Assembly (NCBI RefSeq): GCF_951230135.1
Contig: NZ_CATNVC010000003.1
Location: forward strand, 124,001 to 188,000
Direction of reading: 5' to 3'
Source of the DNA: Butyricicoccus sp. Marseille-Q5471
GTDB lineage: Bacteria; Bacillota; Clostridia; Oscillospirales; Butyricicoccaceae
Length of the DNA stretch: 64,000 nucleotides
Numbering within the stretch: position 1 is the first letter of the stretch; each line of letters begins with the position of its first letter. A program made the translations under genes and the position numbers. This document shows positions 41,695 to 51,877 of the stretch, in pieces. The notes beneath the pieces were generated by a model. The model saw nothing but the letters and a program-made list of their open reading frames with translations, did no database searches and was not told the origin of the DNA.

Positions 41695-42537
41695 TTAGTT
41701 GCTGTCGCAATCCTCCGTGATGCGGGCGATGTGAATGGTCAGGTACAGCAGTTCGTTCTGTCCCGCGTCAAACCCTTTATCGCGGCGCACATAGGCGCAG
41801 ACCTGTCTGGCACATTCGTATGCCTTGGGATACTTATACCGTACGACCGCCAGCAGATCCTCTTCCCCGTTGCCGTAGCGCTGTCCGTTCATGATGCGCT
41901 GGGCGAAAAATTTCAGATGCGTCACAAAACGGTAGTAATTGATGGAATCCCGATCGGGTTCATAGCCAAATTCCCGGCGCACGATCTGAAAAACCTCCTG
42001 CATCAGGTAGGTCATATCGTATACTTCGCGGATTTCGCCGTCAATCTGCGCGTTGACGAAGTGCATGGCGATAAAGCCGGCCTCATCCTCGGTGAACTGC
42101 ACGCCGGTCTCCTCCAGCACAATTTCGTTGGCCTTGAGACCAACCGAAAACTCATCCGGATAGAACTGGCGAATATCCCACAGCAGCGGGTTGGGCAGCC
42201 GAATGCCGTCCTTATACCGCGTAATCGCGGCCGAAATATGATCGGGCAGGGTGACATAAATGCTGTCCGACAGCGTCTTGCCCAAGGCAATCTTCGCATG
42301 GTTGATGATGCGCTCGCTCATCAGAAAATGCGGCATCGGAATGCTCGTCATCAGCTGCTGAAATTTATCGGAAAGCTGTTCGCTATGTAGGGTAAAGCGC
42401 TTTTCAACCGCGGCTTGGTTCACCGGATCGCCGGTTTTGCGGCCAAAACCAAGGCCGCGCCCCATGAGCACGGTCTCCGCGCCCTGTTCGTCGAGCGCTA
42501 CCACCACGTTATTGTTGAGAATTTTCTGAATCTGCAT
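41695..42537 (-). CDS. licT: LicT/BglG-family transcription antiterminator
   Basis: A 280-residue antiterminator: N-terminal RNA-binding CAT domain (IQKILNNNVVVALDEQG, residues 1-55) and two PRD domains (about 70-170 and 175-280) whose His residues receive PTS phosphate. Without sugar, phosphorylation by EIIB keeps it inactive; when sugar flows it binds RAT RNA and allows transcription. The only RAT site in the window is before the EIIA-HPr-NagE-nagBA operon, encoded convergently, its probable target. It starts 1 nt after cutC. Confidence 0.95.
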   Translation of the reverse strand: MQIQKILNNNVVVALDEQGAETVLMGRGLGFGRKTGDPVNQAAVEKRFTLHSEQLSDKFQQLMTSIPMPHFLMSERIINHAKIALGKTLSDSIYVTLPDHISAAITRYKDGIRLPNPLLWDIRQFYPDEFSVGLKANEIVLEETGVQFTEDEAGFIAMHFVNAQIDGEIREVYDMTYLMQEVFQIVRREFGYEPDRDSINYYRFVTHLKFFAQRIMNGQRYGNGEEDLLAVVRYKYPKAYECARQVCAYVRRDKGFDAGQNELLYLTIHIARITEDCDSN

Positions 42538-42538
42538 C

Positions 42539-43297
42539 TCAGATTTCCCCCTTGTCAAGCGCTTCGAGAGCCTGCCGCGCCGCACGGATGGCGGTGCGAT
42601 CGGTGCGCCAAATTTCATATTCCGAAATGCCGGGCAGCCCCATCGGAACGCCCTCGCGCCGATATTTCATGCCGCTTTCGAGCGTTTGCTTGCCCGAAAG
42701 GTGGAACGCCCGCGCACCGGTCGCCGCGCCGAGCGAAGCAATTGCCGCCGCGTTCACCCCTGCGCCAATCAGGATGCGCGGCGTACCGTTTGACGCCCGA
42801 ACCAGCTCCGAGAGCAATTCCGCCCCTTCGGTACAGCTTGCACGCTGTCCCGAGGTGAGAATCGTGTCCACGCCGAGCCGTTTTGCAGCCGTCAGCGCCT
42901 CAAACGGGTCGCGGCACAGGTCGAACGCACGGTGCAGCGTCACGCCTGCACCCTGCGCAAGTGCGATGAGCTCGGCCATGCGCACTTCGTCGAGCGTGCC
43001 GTCCGCCCGCAGCACGCCGATGACCACACCGTCCGCGCCCATGGCGGCATAGCGCCGCACCTGTCGCCGCAGCAGCTCAAATTCCGCATCGGTATATAAA
43101 AAGTCACCAAAGCGCGGCCGCAGCAGCACGCGCACCGGCAAATCCACCGCTTCCCGCACGCATTCAAAGAGCGCAGGGTCGGGCGTTACACCGCCGACAA
43201 TCAGGTCGCCGCACAGCTCCAGCCGCGTTGCGCCGCCCGCTGCGGCTTCCATCGCCGATTCGACCGAATCGACGCACGCTTCCAGCACAAAATCCAT
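42539..43297 (-). CDS. cutC: CutC-family TIM-barrel protein
   Basis: A 252-residue CutC protein: LEACVDSVESAMEAAAGGATRLELCGDL at the start, RVLLRPRFGDFLYT, then RAFDLCRDPFEAL and the ILTSGQ block. It was once called a copper homeostasis protein; that role is doubtful and the real reaction is unknown. Its stop is 1 nt from the licT start, so it belongs to the antiterminator operon and may act on amino-sugar or cell-wall-derived metabolites; this is inference from context. Confidence 0.9.
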   Translation of the reverse strand: MDFVLEACVDSVESAMEAAAGGATRLELCGDLIVGGVTPDPALFECVREAVDLPVRVLLRPRFGDFLYTDAEFELLRRQVRRYAAMGADGVVIGVLRADGTLDEVRMAELIALAQGAGVTLHRAFDLCRDPFEALTAAKRLGVDTILTSGQRASCTEGAELLSELVRASNGTPRILIGAGVNAAAIASLGAATGARAFHLSGKQTLESGMKYRREGVPMGLPGISEYEIWRTDRTAIRAARQALEALDKGEI

Positions 43298-43414
43298 TGC
43301 GAACCATCCTTCTCACCCGCCAAAACAGCAGGCGTTCTGAATCAATAAGCCCTATTTTTATGTCGCTGTTGCGATGATTTTGCAGCGAACCATAAAATGA
43401 CTGCACTTACGATT

Positions 43415-43443
43415 ATTATATCATGCGGCAGTCAAAGAATCAA
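43415..43443 (-). promoter_or_regulatory. cutC-licT promoter
   Basis: On the minus strand TTGATT (43438-43443), 17 bp, TATAAT (43415-43420). Confidence 0.7.
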
Positions 43444-43468
43444 CCGGCGGCGCTCTTTGGCAAAGCAA

Positions 43469-43500
43469 AAGCGGCATGACGAAATGCATGCCGCTTCTTG
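43469..43500 (-). terminator. Terminator of the phosphosugar mutase gene
   Basis: On the minus strand AAGCGGCATG / CATGCCGCTT arms, then a T-rich stretch. Confidence 0.8.
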
Positions 43501-43523
43501 ACGCACCGCTCCGTGCGTTGCAT

Positions 43524-45251
43524 TTACTTGACGATTTCGCGCGCCGCGCTCACATAAGCCGCGACCTTGTCACTCGCCTGCTGCTTATCCTCGCCCTTGG
43601 CCATGATATAGACCTTGACCTTGGGTTCGGTGCCGGACGGCCGGATGATGAACACCGTGCCGCCCTGCATTTCATAATACAGCACGTTCTGACCGGAAAG
43701 CTCCATCTGCTCGGTCTTGCCGTCCGCCACACAGGTGCGGGTGCCCGGCAGATAATCGCGCGCGTAGGCAACCGGCACACCGGCGACCTCGGTCAGCGGG
43801 GTTTCGCGCAGCTCGGCCATCAGCTCCTTCATGCGGGTCAGACCCGACACGCCGGGCATGGTGATCGAAATGGTCTGCTCGATAAAGTAGCCGTACTTTT
43901 CGTACATTTCCTCCATCGCATCAAACAGGGTCTTGCCCTGCGTGCGATAGTAGGCCGCCATTTCGGCAATCAACATCGAGGCCGTGACTGCGTCCTTATC
44001 GCGCGTATAATCGCCGCAGAGATAGCCGTAGGACTCCTCAAACGCGAAAATGTACTGATGCGAACCGGTTTTCTCGAATTCCTTAATTTTTTCGGCGAGG
44101 AACTTGAAGCCTGTAAAGGTATCAAAGCACGCAACGCCGTTCTTTTCTGCCGCGGCACGCGCCATCTCAGTCGTAACGATTGACTTGAGCACGGCCGGAT
44201 TTTCGGGCATCGTACCGGTCAGCCGGCGCGCGGTGATGACATAATCCACAAGCAGCACGCCCACCTGATTGCCCGACAGCGTGATGTACTCGCCCGACTT
44301 GTCCTTGAGCACAATGCCGGTACGGTCGGCGTCCGGATCGGTGCCGATAATCAAATCCACGCCGTTTGCCTTGGCAAGCTCGATGGCGAGATGAAAGCCT
44401 TCCTTATTTTCCGGATTGGGACTGGCAACGGTCGGGAAATTGCCGTCAATCACCATCTGCTCGGGCACGCAGAGGATATGCTTGTAGCCCAGACGCTTGA
44501 GCACCTCGGGCACAAGGCGATAGCCCGCGCCGTGGAACGGGGTGTAGACCAGCTTAAACTCGTCCGCCACCTGCCGCACGCAGTCAGGGTTGACCGAAAC
44601 GGCGAGCACCTGCGAAAGGTACTCTTCATCGGTCTCGGAACCGAGCATTTCAATCAGGCCTTCGGCCTTGAAGGCTTCAAAATCGCCCGACTTTACACCG
44701 GTAAACAGGTCGGTCGCTGCCATTTCCTTGGCAACCACGTCAGCCTCCTTGGGCGGCAGCTGTGCGCCGTCCTCCCAGTAGACCTTATAACCGTTGTACT
44801 CCTTGGGATTGTGGCTGGCCGTGATGTTGATGCCCGCGATGCAGCCGTAATGCCGAATGGCAAAGGACAGCTCGGGCGTAGGGCGCAGCTCATCGAACAG
44901 GCGCACGTGGATACCGTTTGCCGCGAGAATGCAGGCGGCCTGCTGGGCAAATTCGGGCGAGCAATTGCGGCTGTCAAACGCAATCGCCACGCCGCGTTTC
45001 TTTGCCTCCGCACCGTTTTCCACAATCAGATTAGCCAGTCCCTGCGTAGCCTGTCCGACCGTGAAGCGGTTCATGCGGTACAGGCCGACGCCGAGCACAC
45101 CGCGCAGGCCTGCCGTACCAAACGAAAGCGGGCCGAAAAACCGGCTTTCAATCTCTTCCTTATCGTGTTCAACCGCCTGCAATTCTGCGCGCTCGCCCTC
45201 GTTCAGCTCGGGGCGCGACAGCCAACGGCTGTATTCCATCATGTAATCCAT
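43524..45251 (-). CDS. Phosphoglucomutase/phosphomannomutase (PgcA-like)
   Basis: A 575-residue alpha-D-phosphohexomutase. The four active-site loops are visible: TASHNPKEYNG (phosphoserine), DPDADRTGI (metal), EESYGYLCGD (sugar specificity) and RPSGTEPKVKVY (phosphate binding). It interconverts hexose 1- and 6-phosphates for glycogen and envelope precursors. ATG 45251 was chosen because GAGGTG lies about 8 nt upstream; GTG 45260 overlaps that SD. It has its own promoter and terminator. Confidence 0.95.
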   Translation of the reverse strand: MDYMMEYSRWLSRPELNEGERAELQAVEHDKEEIESRFFGPLSFGTAGLRGVLGVGLYRMNRFTVGQATQGLANLIVENGAEAKKRGVAIAFDSRNCSPEFAQQAACILAANGIHVRLFDELRPTPELSFAIRHYGCIAGINITASHNPKEYNGYKVYWEDGAQLPPKEADVVAKEMAATDLFTGVKSGDFEAFKAEGLIEMLGSETDEEYLSQVLAVSVNPDCVRQVADEFKLVYTPFHGAGYRLVPEVLKRLGYKHILCVPEQMVIDGNFPTVASPNPENKEGFHLAIELAKANGVDLIIGTDPDADRTGIVLKDKSGEYITLSGNQVGVLLVDYVITARRLTGTMPENPAVLKSIVTTEMARAAAEKNGVACFDTFTGFKFLAEKIKEFEKTGSHQYIFAFEESYGYLCGDYTRDKDAVTASMLIAEMAAYYRTQGKTLFDAMEEMYEKYGYFIEQTISITMPGVSGLTRMKELMAELRETPLTEVAGVPVAYARDYLPGTRTCVADGKTEQMELSGQNVLYYEMQGGTVFIIRPSGTEPKVKVYIMAKGEDKQQASDKVAAYVSAAREIVK

Positions 45252-45288
45252 AGCTTTCACCTCGTCCTAGATTTGTGGCTCTATCTAA

Positions 45289-45316
45289 ATTATACAATAA
45301 TCACCTGTCAATGCAA
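45289..45316 (-). promoter_or_regulatory. Promoter of the phosphosugar mutase gene
   Basis: On the minus strand TTGCAT (45311-45316), 16 bp, TATAAT (45289-45294). Confidence 0.65.
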
Positions 45317-45412
45317 GGGTTTTTGTGCGACATTATGAAAAGATTTTACACTTTTCCGAAAATATCAAACTTTTCCAGTCCCCACACCTTCCAAAACATA
45401 GAAAATCGGAAA

Positions 45413-45446
45413 TAACAAAGCACGCTCCGCACAAGTCGGAGCGTGC
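45413..45446 (-). terminator. Terminator of the ricT operon
   Basis: On the minus strand GCACGCTCCG / CGGAGCGTGC with a 7-nt loop, then TTTGTTATTT. Confidence 0.82.
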
Positions 45447-45452
45447 AAAAAA

Positions 45453-46637
45453 TTATTCTTCGGAAGTGCCCTCGGACTGCTGTTCGCCATCTTCCCCGGG
45501 TTTTCGACCCGTACGGCGGCGGCCGCCGCGGCGGCGTCTGCGGCGCGGTGCGCCCTCGACGGAGCCTTCGTCCTCTGCCGGGGCATCCGGTTGAACCTCG
45601 TCCACCTGCGCAGCGGCCGGCTGGCGCTCCGGACGCGGCTTATCCTGTCTTACGAGACGCTCGGCGCGCGGTTTATCCTGCTTTGCGGGACGCTCAGCGC
45701 GGGGCTTATCCGTCCGTTCCGGCTTGTCCGCTCTTTCCGGCCGCTCTGCCTTTTCCAGCTTGTCCTGCTTTTCCGCCTCCTGCTCGGCACCGCCGCCGCA
45801 ACAGCCACGGCCGCGGCATCCGCCGCCGCCCCGCACCATGCAGCACTCGGTGCACTGGAACTGCACCGGCGTATGGTCGGTGCTGTCGTCAAGCTGCACC
45901 TTGCAGGTGCCGCGCAGCATCTGGGTGGACACGACTCTGCCGCGTCCGTCCGGCGTTTCGACAATGCTGCCGTTCTTGGGTGTGACCTTTTGCAGCTCGG
46001 CATAAGCCTCGTGCTCATACTTTAAGCAGCACATCAGACGGCCGCACGTGCCCGAAATCTTGGCGGGATTGAGCGACAGATTCTGCTCCTTGGCCATGTT
46101 GATCGACACCGGATGAAAATCCTCCAGATACGAGGAGCAGCACAGCTCACGGCCGCACGCGCCCAGTCCGCCGATCATCTTGGCCTCATCGCGCACGCCG
46201 ATCTGGCGCAGCTCGATGCGCGTGCGGAACACGCTTGCAAGATCCTTCACAAGCTCGCGGAAGTCAACGCGTCCGTCCGCCGTGAAGTAAAACAGCATTT
46301 TGTTCATATCAAACGTGCATTCGACGGTCACGAGGTTCATTTCCAGGCCGCGCTCTTCAATCTTACGCTTGCAGATGATATAGGCCTCGTCCGCGCGCTT
46401 CTGGTTGCGCTTTAAGGTCTCACGGTCGGCGTCAGTCGCCACGCGGATGACGCTCTTGAGCGGCTGCACCACCGACTGCTCGGGCACCTCGGTATTGCCC
46501 TGCACGCACTCGCCGTATTCGAGGCCGCGCGCCGTCTCGACAATGACAGCCTGCCCCGTTTGGACCTGCTTGTCCTTGGGGTCAAAATAATACATTTTTC
46601 CGTTCGCCTTAAAGCGAACGCCAATAATACTGGTCAA
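45453..46637 (-). CDS. ricT: RicT (YaaT/PSP1) with long charged C-terminal tail
   Basis: A 394-residue protein. The first 270 residues are the PSP1/RicT domain: FDMNKMLFYFTADGRVDFRELV, GLGACGRELCCSSYL and SGTCGRLMCCLKYE, with the Cys residues that hold iron-sulfur clusters in the RicAFT complex, which guides RNase Y cleavage and sporulation/biofilm phosphorelay. After a Cys/Gly knot (CTECCMVRGGGGCRGRGCC) comes a roughly 110-residue Arg/Lys/Pro/Glu tail. The start is TTG at 46637, with GGAGG 8 nt upstream; ATG 46661 and 46670 lie in front of that SD. Confidence 0.9.
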   Translation of the reverse strand: MTSIIGVRFKANGKMYYFDPKDKQVQTGQAVIVETARGLEYGECVQGNTEVPEQSVVQPLKSVIRVATDADRETLKRNQKRADEAYIICKRKIEERGLEMNLVTVECTFDMNKMLFYFTADGRVDFRELVKDLASVFRTRIELRQIGVRDEAKMIGGLGACGRELCCSSYLEDFHPVSINMAKEQNLSLNPAKISGTCGRLMCCLKYEHEAYAELQKVTPKNGSIVETPDGRGRVVSTQMLRGTCKVQLDDSTDHTPVQFQCTECCMVRGGGGCRGRGCCGGGAEQEAEKQDKLEKAERPERADKPERTDKPRAERPAKQDKPRAERLVRQDKPRPERQPAAAQVDEVQPDAPAEDEGSVEGAPRRRRRRGGRRRTGRKPGEDGEQQSEGTSEE

Positions 46638-46657
46638 ATATTGATCCTCCTGCGGAT

Positions 46658-47536
46658 TCATATAAAACAAATTCGGTAAACATCAGCCGTCAGCGCACAG
46701 GTCATGGCGGCCGCGCCCGCGTTGCGGGAGACACGCCCTGTCAGTTCGTCGACAAAGTCATGCACACGCAGCAGGCGCGCGGCCGTCACGGTGCGCGACA
46801 GTGCGGCGGTCTGCTCGCGCAGCTGCGGCACGAGGGGGGCGACCGTCAGTCCGTTTGCGGCGAGCACGGCGTCGCGCAGGGCGGCTTGCAGCAGCCCAAG
46901 CAGACCCAAAAGCTGCCGGCGCGGCGTTTTTTCCAGTCCGACAGCGGCCTGCATCATCTGCTCCTCCCGTCCGGCGGCAACGGCGGCCAGATAGGGTGCG
47001 AGCAGGGCGGCGGCTTCGTCGTCCGACAGCACGGCCTGCGGCGGCTCGAGCGCAAATTTCGCACAGCGCGAGCGCACCGTTTCCAAAAGCGCGTCCGGCT
47101 GTTCGGCGGTCAGGATGAAAAACGCGTAGGACGGCGGCTCCTCCAACTCCTTGAGCAGCGCGTTCTGCGCGGCGGGATTGAGGTTCTGCGCGTGCCGAAT
47201 GACGGTCACACGGCGGTCGCCGTCTCCCGGTATGATGGCGTTTTCCGACTTGATGCGCCTTGCCGCGTCGACCTTGATTTCGTTTTCGCCCTCGTCCACG
47301 ACGGTCAGGTCGGGATGGATGCCGCCCTCGACCTTGCGGCAGGACAGGCACATGCCGCAGGGTCGTTTGCCCGCCGTCTCGCACAAAATGCCGGCGGCGA
47401 GCACGGTGGACAGGGTTTCGAGTCCGGCGCTGTCGTCGCCCGAGAGCAGAATGGTCTGCGGAATGCGTTCGGTGAGGGCGTGTTGCAGGCTTTCCTTGAG
47501 CGTACGGTTGCCCGGCAGGCTGTCAAAGGAAATCAC
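46658..47536 (-). CDS. holB: DNA polymerase III delta' subunit
   Basis: A 292-residue clamp-loader delta' subunit. The Walker A region is degenerate (LSGDDSAGLET), as expected for this non-ATPase subunit. A zinc-like Cys cluster CGMCLSC lies near residues 59-66, and NALLKELEEPP is the typical delta'/gamma motif. ATG 47536 overlaps the darA stop in ATGA, so translation is coupled. The order darA-holB-ricT matches yaaQ-(yaaR)-holB-yaaT of Bacillus, but yaaR is missing. Confidence 0.93.
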   Translation of the reverse strand: MISFDSLPGNRTLKESLQHALTERIPQTILLSGDDSAGLETLSTVLAAGILCETAGKRPCGMCLSCRKVEGGIHPDLTVVDEGENEIKVDAARRIKSENAIIPGDGDRRVTVIRHAQNLNPAAQNALLKELEEPPSYAFFILTAEQPDALLETVRSRCAKFALEPPQAVLSDDEAAALLAPYLAAVAAGREEQMMQAAVGLEKTPRRQLLGLLGLLQAALRDAVLAANGLTVAPLVPQLREQTAALSRTVTAARLLRVHDFVDELTGRVSRNAGAAAMTCALTADVYRICFI

Positions 47537-47856
47537 AGCTTTTCAAAGCGCTCGACGTTCAGCACGAACACGGTTGCGCCGCCGACCTCGACCTGCACCG
47601 GGGTGGACGGGAAAAAGCCCATGCCCAGCTCAGCGGTGGTGGGGATGACCTGCCGGCGTGTGGACGAATGCTCACGGATGATGTCGAAGCAGGCGTCGAG
47701 CTTATCCTCGTCCAGACCGATCAGAATGGTGACGTTGCCGGCCTTGAGAAAGCCGCCCGTCGTTGCCAGCTTTGTAATCGAAAAGCCGGCCTTCATCAGG
47801 TTGTTGATAACGTCCTGTGCGTCGTCGTAATTGATGATGGCGAGTACCATTTTCAT
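47533..47856 (-). CDS. darA: Cyclic-di-AMP receptor DarA (PstA, YaaQ)
   Basis: A 107-residue PII-like protein (DUF970): VLAIINYDDAQDVINNLMKAGFSITKLATTGGFLKAGN and the ending VEVGGATVFVLNVERFEKL. The trimer binds c-di-AMP; downstream partners are not known. AGGGGGA precedes the ATG. It overlaps holB by 4 nt and starts about 36 nt after the upstream decarboxylase stop. Confidence 0.95.
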   Translation of the reverse strand: MKMVLAIINYDDAQDVINNLMKAGFSITKLATTGGFLKAGNVTILIGLDEDKLDACFDIIREHSSTRRQVIPTTAELGMGFFPSTPVQVEVGGATVFVLNVERFEKL

Positions 47857-47891
47857 GAAAGGTTCCCCCTTTTATTCGAGTGTAACATTAA

Positions 47892-49331
47892 TTAAGGTAT
47901 CACAACTTGGATTTCGCTGATTTCATTGTACCATCTTTCGGTCAACAATTCAACGTGCGCCGGGGTAATTTTCTCGCCCGGCCAGAGAAGCGGCACGCCG
48001 GGCGGATAGGGTGTGACCGGACGGGCGCAGACCAGTCCCGCCGCATCCCGCACAGGCACGGCCATCTTTTTGGAAAACCATGCCTGCCGCACCGAGCTCA
48101 CGCGTTCGGCAGGCGGGAAGGCCGCATGCACCCCCGCCGGTTCAGCCGGGGCGCAGGTTTGCGAAATCCGCCGCAGCGCACGCCGTAGGCGGTAGAGCGA
48201 CATTGCCGCGTCCATGCCGGTCAGGATGAACACCACGTTCTGCCCGTCGGCCATCTCGCAGGCCACGCCGAAGCCGCTCCACAGCCGATCGGCCAGCTGA
48301 TGGCCGGTGAGGTTCGCACCGTCCGTGCATACGGTCAGGCGGCAGGGGTCGAGCTCGGCAAAATCATCCGTGGTCAGCGCATGAAATTTGGTGTGCGTGT
48401 TGACATACCGCCGCAGCTCGGCGCAGCTTTCCGCCGCGCGGAGATAGGCTTCGCGCCCCCGCCCTTCCATATAGGCGCGGGCAAGGTCGGTCGAGGCCAT
48501 AATGGGATAGGACGGACTCGACGTGCCGAACAGCGCGGTAAACTCGCGCAGCGCACGGCGATCCGTGCCCTTGCGCATGAGCAGTACGCTGGACTGTCCG
48601 AGTGCGGGCAGCGTTTTATGGATGGACAGCACGGTCATATCGGCTCCCTGCTCGACCGGCGTGGGCAGACCGACAGCGGGAAAGTGCGCCCCGTGCGCCG
48701 CATCGACAAGGAGTTTCACGCCGTACCGCGTGCACAGAGCGGCGAAGGCCTCCACATCGCGGCACACGCCATAGTAGTTCGGCGAGGTCAGCAGCAGGGC
48801 GCGGATTTCGGGATGGGCGCGCAGCTGCTCCTCGGCCTCACGCAGATGGAGCGCGGCAGGCACGTGAAACCGTTCGAGCGTGTCCGATCCGATGAAATAC
48901 GGCGTCAAATCCAGCAGGGCGCAGCCGTGGCAGACCGATTTGTGGCAGCCTCGGTCGAGCAGCACCGCGCCCCCCTCACCTGCAGCGGCCGCCAGCATCG
49001 CAAGGATACCCTGCGTCGATCCGCCGGTCAGGAAAAAGCAGTCCTCCGCGTGAAAATAGCGCGCAGCCGCAATTTCCGCTTCACGAATCGGCCCTTCGCC
49101 CTCGTACAGGTTGCCCGTGCCGTAGGTCTCGGTAAAGTCAATGGCGAACACGTCAGCATAGCTGCTGAACACCGGTTCGCCCTTGTGCCCCGGCATATGG
49201 AAACGCGCCGAGTCGCTCGTCGCCAGCATTTGCAGGGTGTGGAACAGCGGCGCGGTCGCAATCGGCAGTACGCTGTCGCCCCAGCGGCGCTGTGCGCGGG
49301 TATGACGGTGTGCGTCGTGTCTTCGGATCAT
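47892..49331 (-). CDS. Orn/Lys/Arg decarboxylase-family PLP enzyme (YaaO-like)
   Basis: A 479-residue fold-type I PLP enzyme. FHMPGHKGEP near residue 44, GGSTQGILA, and the PLP-binding Lys in VLSIHKTLPALGQ define the group III Orn/Lys/Arg decarboxylase family. The shorter length and location match Bacillus YaaO. The substrate (arginine or lysine) is unproven. ATG 49331 has AAAGGGG upstream; about 25 N-terminal residues precede the conserved part. It starts the yaaO-darA-holB-ricT run; tmk, found here in Bacillus, is absent. Confidence 0.88.
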   Translation of the reverse strand: MIRRHDAHRHTRAQRRWGDSVLPIATAPLFHTLQMLATSDSARFHMPGHKGEPVFSSYADVFAIDFTETYGTGNLYEGEGPIREAEIAAARYFHAEDCFFLTGGSTQGILAMLAAAAGEGGAVLLDRGCHKSVCHGCALLDLTPYFIGSDTLERFHVPAALHLREAEEQLRAHPEIRALLLTSPNYYGVCRDVEAFAALCTRYGVKLLVDAAHGAHFPAVGLPTPVEQGADMTVLSIHKTLPALGQSSVLLMRKGTDRRALREFTALFGTSSPSYPIMASTDLARAYMEGRGREAYLRAAESCAELRRYVNTHTKFHALTTDDFAELDPCRLTVCTDGANLTGHQLADRLWSGFGVACEMADGQNVVFILTGMDAAMSLYRLRRALRRISQTCAPAEPAGVHAAFPPAERVSSVRQAWFSKKMAVPVRDAAGLVCARPVTPYPPGVPLLWPGEKITPAHVELLTERWYNEISEIQVVIP

Positions 49332-49568
49332 ATCGCACGCCCCTTTCTATGAGTCAATTGCTTTCAGTATACCAGTATGTCCCGAAACATGCAAATTTCA
49401 GCCGTCTGCACCTGCCTTTTCCTATGTCCATATTGTGCATACATTCGTCTTTTTAGGAAGGATTTTTGGTTGTGTTTAACGTAGTAAAGAATGAATTGTT
49501 ATATTATAATTAATACTGCATTCATTTACGAATAGCACCCTTAATTTTGAAAGGCAGGTAACTCACCA
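49332..49568. promoter_or_regulatory. Divergent region yaaO-like / serC
   Basis: AT-rich, with TATAAT at 49505-49510 on the plus strand but no good -35, and the serC SD (AAGGCAGGT) near its end. No T-box or other leader fold was recognised. Confidence 0.4.
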
Positions 49569-50662
<1,094 letters not shown>

Positions 50663-50663
<1 letters not shown>

Positions 50664-51826
50664 TGAATCAGATTAAGCTGTATAACAAGATTTCCAAGGT
50701 AGGTCTGGATAATCTTGACGCTGCGAAGTATGTTTGCAGCGAAGAGTTTGAAGACTATGACGCAGTGCTCGTCCGTTCGGCCAAGCTGCACGACGTCGTA
50801 TTCCCGAAGAACCTCAAGTGCATCGCACGTGCAGGCGCGGGTGTAAACAACATTCCGGTTGATCGCTGCGCAGAAGAGGGCATCGTTGTATTCAACACGC
50901 CGGGCGCGAACGCTAACGCCGTGAAGGAGCTGGTCATCTGCGCACTGCTGTTGTCCTCCCGTAAGATCGTGCAGGGCGCGAACTGGGTGCGCGGCCTCAA
51001 GGGCACGCCCGACATCGGCCCCGCTGCTGAAAAGGGCAAGGCAACCTATGCCGGCCCCGAAATCGCGGGCAAAAAGCTGGGCGTTATCGGTCTGGGCGCA
51101 ATCGGCGTCAAGGTTGCCAACGCCGCGGTCGGTCTTGACATGGAAGTCTGGGGCTACGACCCCTTCCTGTCGGTTGACGGCGCGTTGCAGCTGTCCCGCT
51201 CGGTCAAGCACGTGACCGATCTCAACGAAATTTTCGCAAACTGCGATTACATCACCGTTCACGTTCCGCTGCTGGCCGACACCAAGGGCATCATCGGCGA
51301 AGCCGCGTTCGAAAAGATGAAGGACGGCGTGCGCGTGGTCAACCTCGCCCGCGGCGAGCTGGTCGACGAGCCGGCAATCGCCAAGGCGCTGGCAAGCGGC
51401 AAGGTCGCCTGCTATGTATCCGACTTTGCGTCCGACGTGATTCTGGAGCAGGAGAACGCCATTGTTCTGCCCCACCTCGGCGCTTCCACGCCCGAGAGCG
51501 AGGACAACTGCGCCAAAATGGCCGTTTACGAAATTGCCGAGTACCTAGAAAAGGGCACGATTCGCAATTCGGTCAACTTCCCGAACCTCAAGGTACCGTA
51601 TGAAACCGGCTACCGCATGTGCATGATTCACAAGAACGTGCAGGGCATGATCGGCGCGATCACCGGCGTGTTCTCGGAAGAGGGCGCGAACATCGAAAAC
51701 ATGGGCAACCGCTCGCGCGGCGACTATGCGTACACCATCATGGACATCTCGGTCGAGCCGAATGCAGCCATGATTGAGAAGCTCGGCGCAATCGAGGGTA
51801 TGATCTCGGTTCGTGCCATCGGCTGA
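50663..51826 (+). CDS. serA: D-3-phosphoglycerate dehydrogenase (short form with ACT)
   Basis: A 387-residue SerA: substrate domain with ARAGAGVNNIPVDRC, NAD-binding GVIGLGAIGVKVANA near residues 136-150, the catalytic Glu/His late motifs ending LPHLGASTPESE, and a C-terminal ACT domain (about 316-387) for serine feedback. It lacks the extra ASB domain found in long forms. Its ATG overlaps the serC stop. A strong terminator follows. Confidence 0.96.
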
Positions 51827-51840
51827 TTTTCTTTAAACCA

Positions 51841-51871
51841 AAAGGCGGAGCCAGTCGGCTCCGCCTTTTTT
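51841..51871. terminator. Bidirectional terminator
   Basis: AAAGGCGGAGCC-AGTC-GGCTCCGCCTTT and further T, between convergent serA and the GtrA gene. Confidence 0.9.
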
Positions 51872-51877
51872 CATGCT

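Noticed and set aside
49332-49568. T-box or serine-responsive leader before serC
   Set aside because: No T-box AGGGTGGNACCGCG-like motif, specifier stem or terminator was found in the region.
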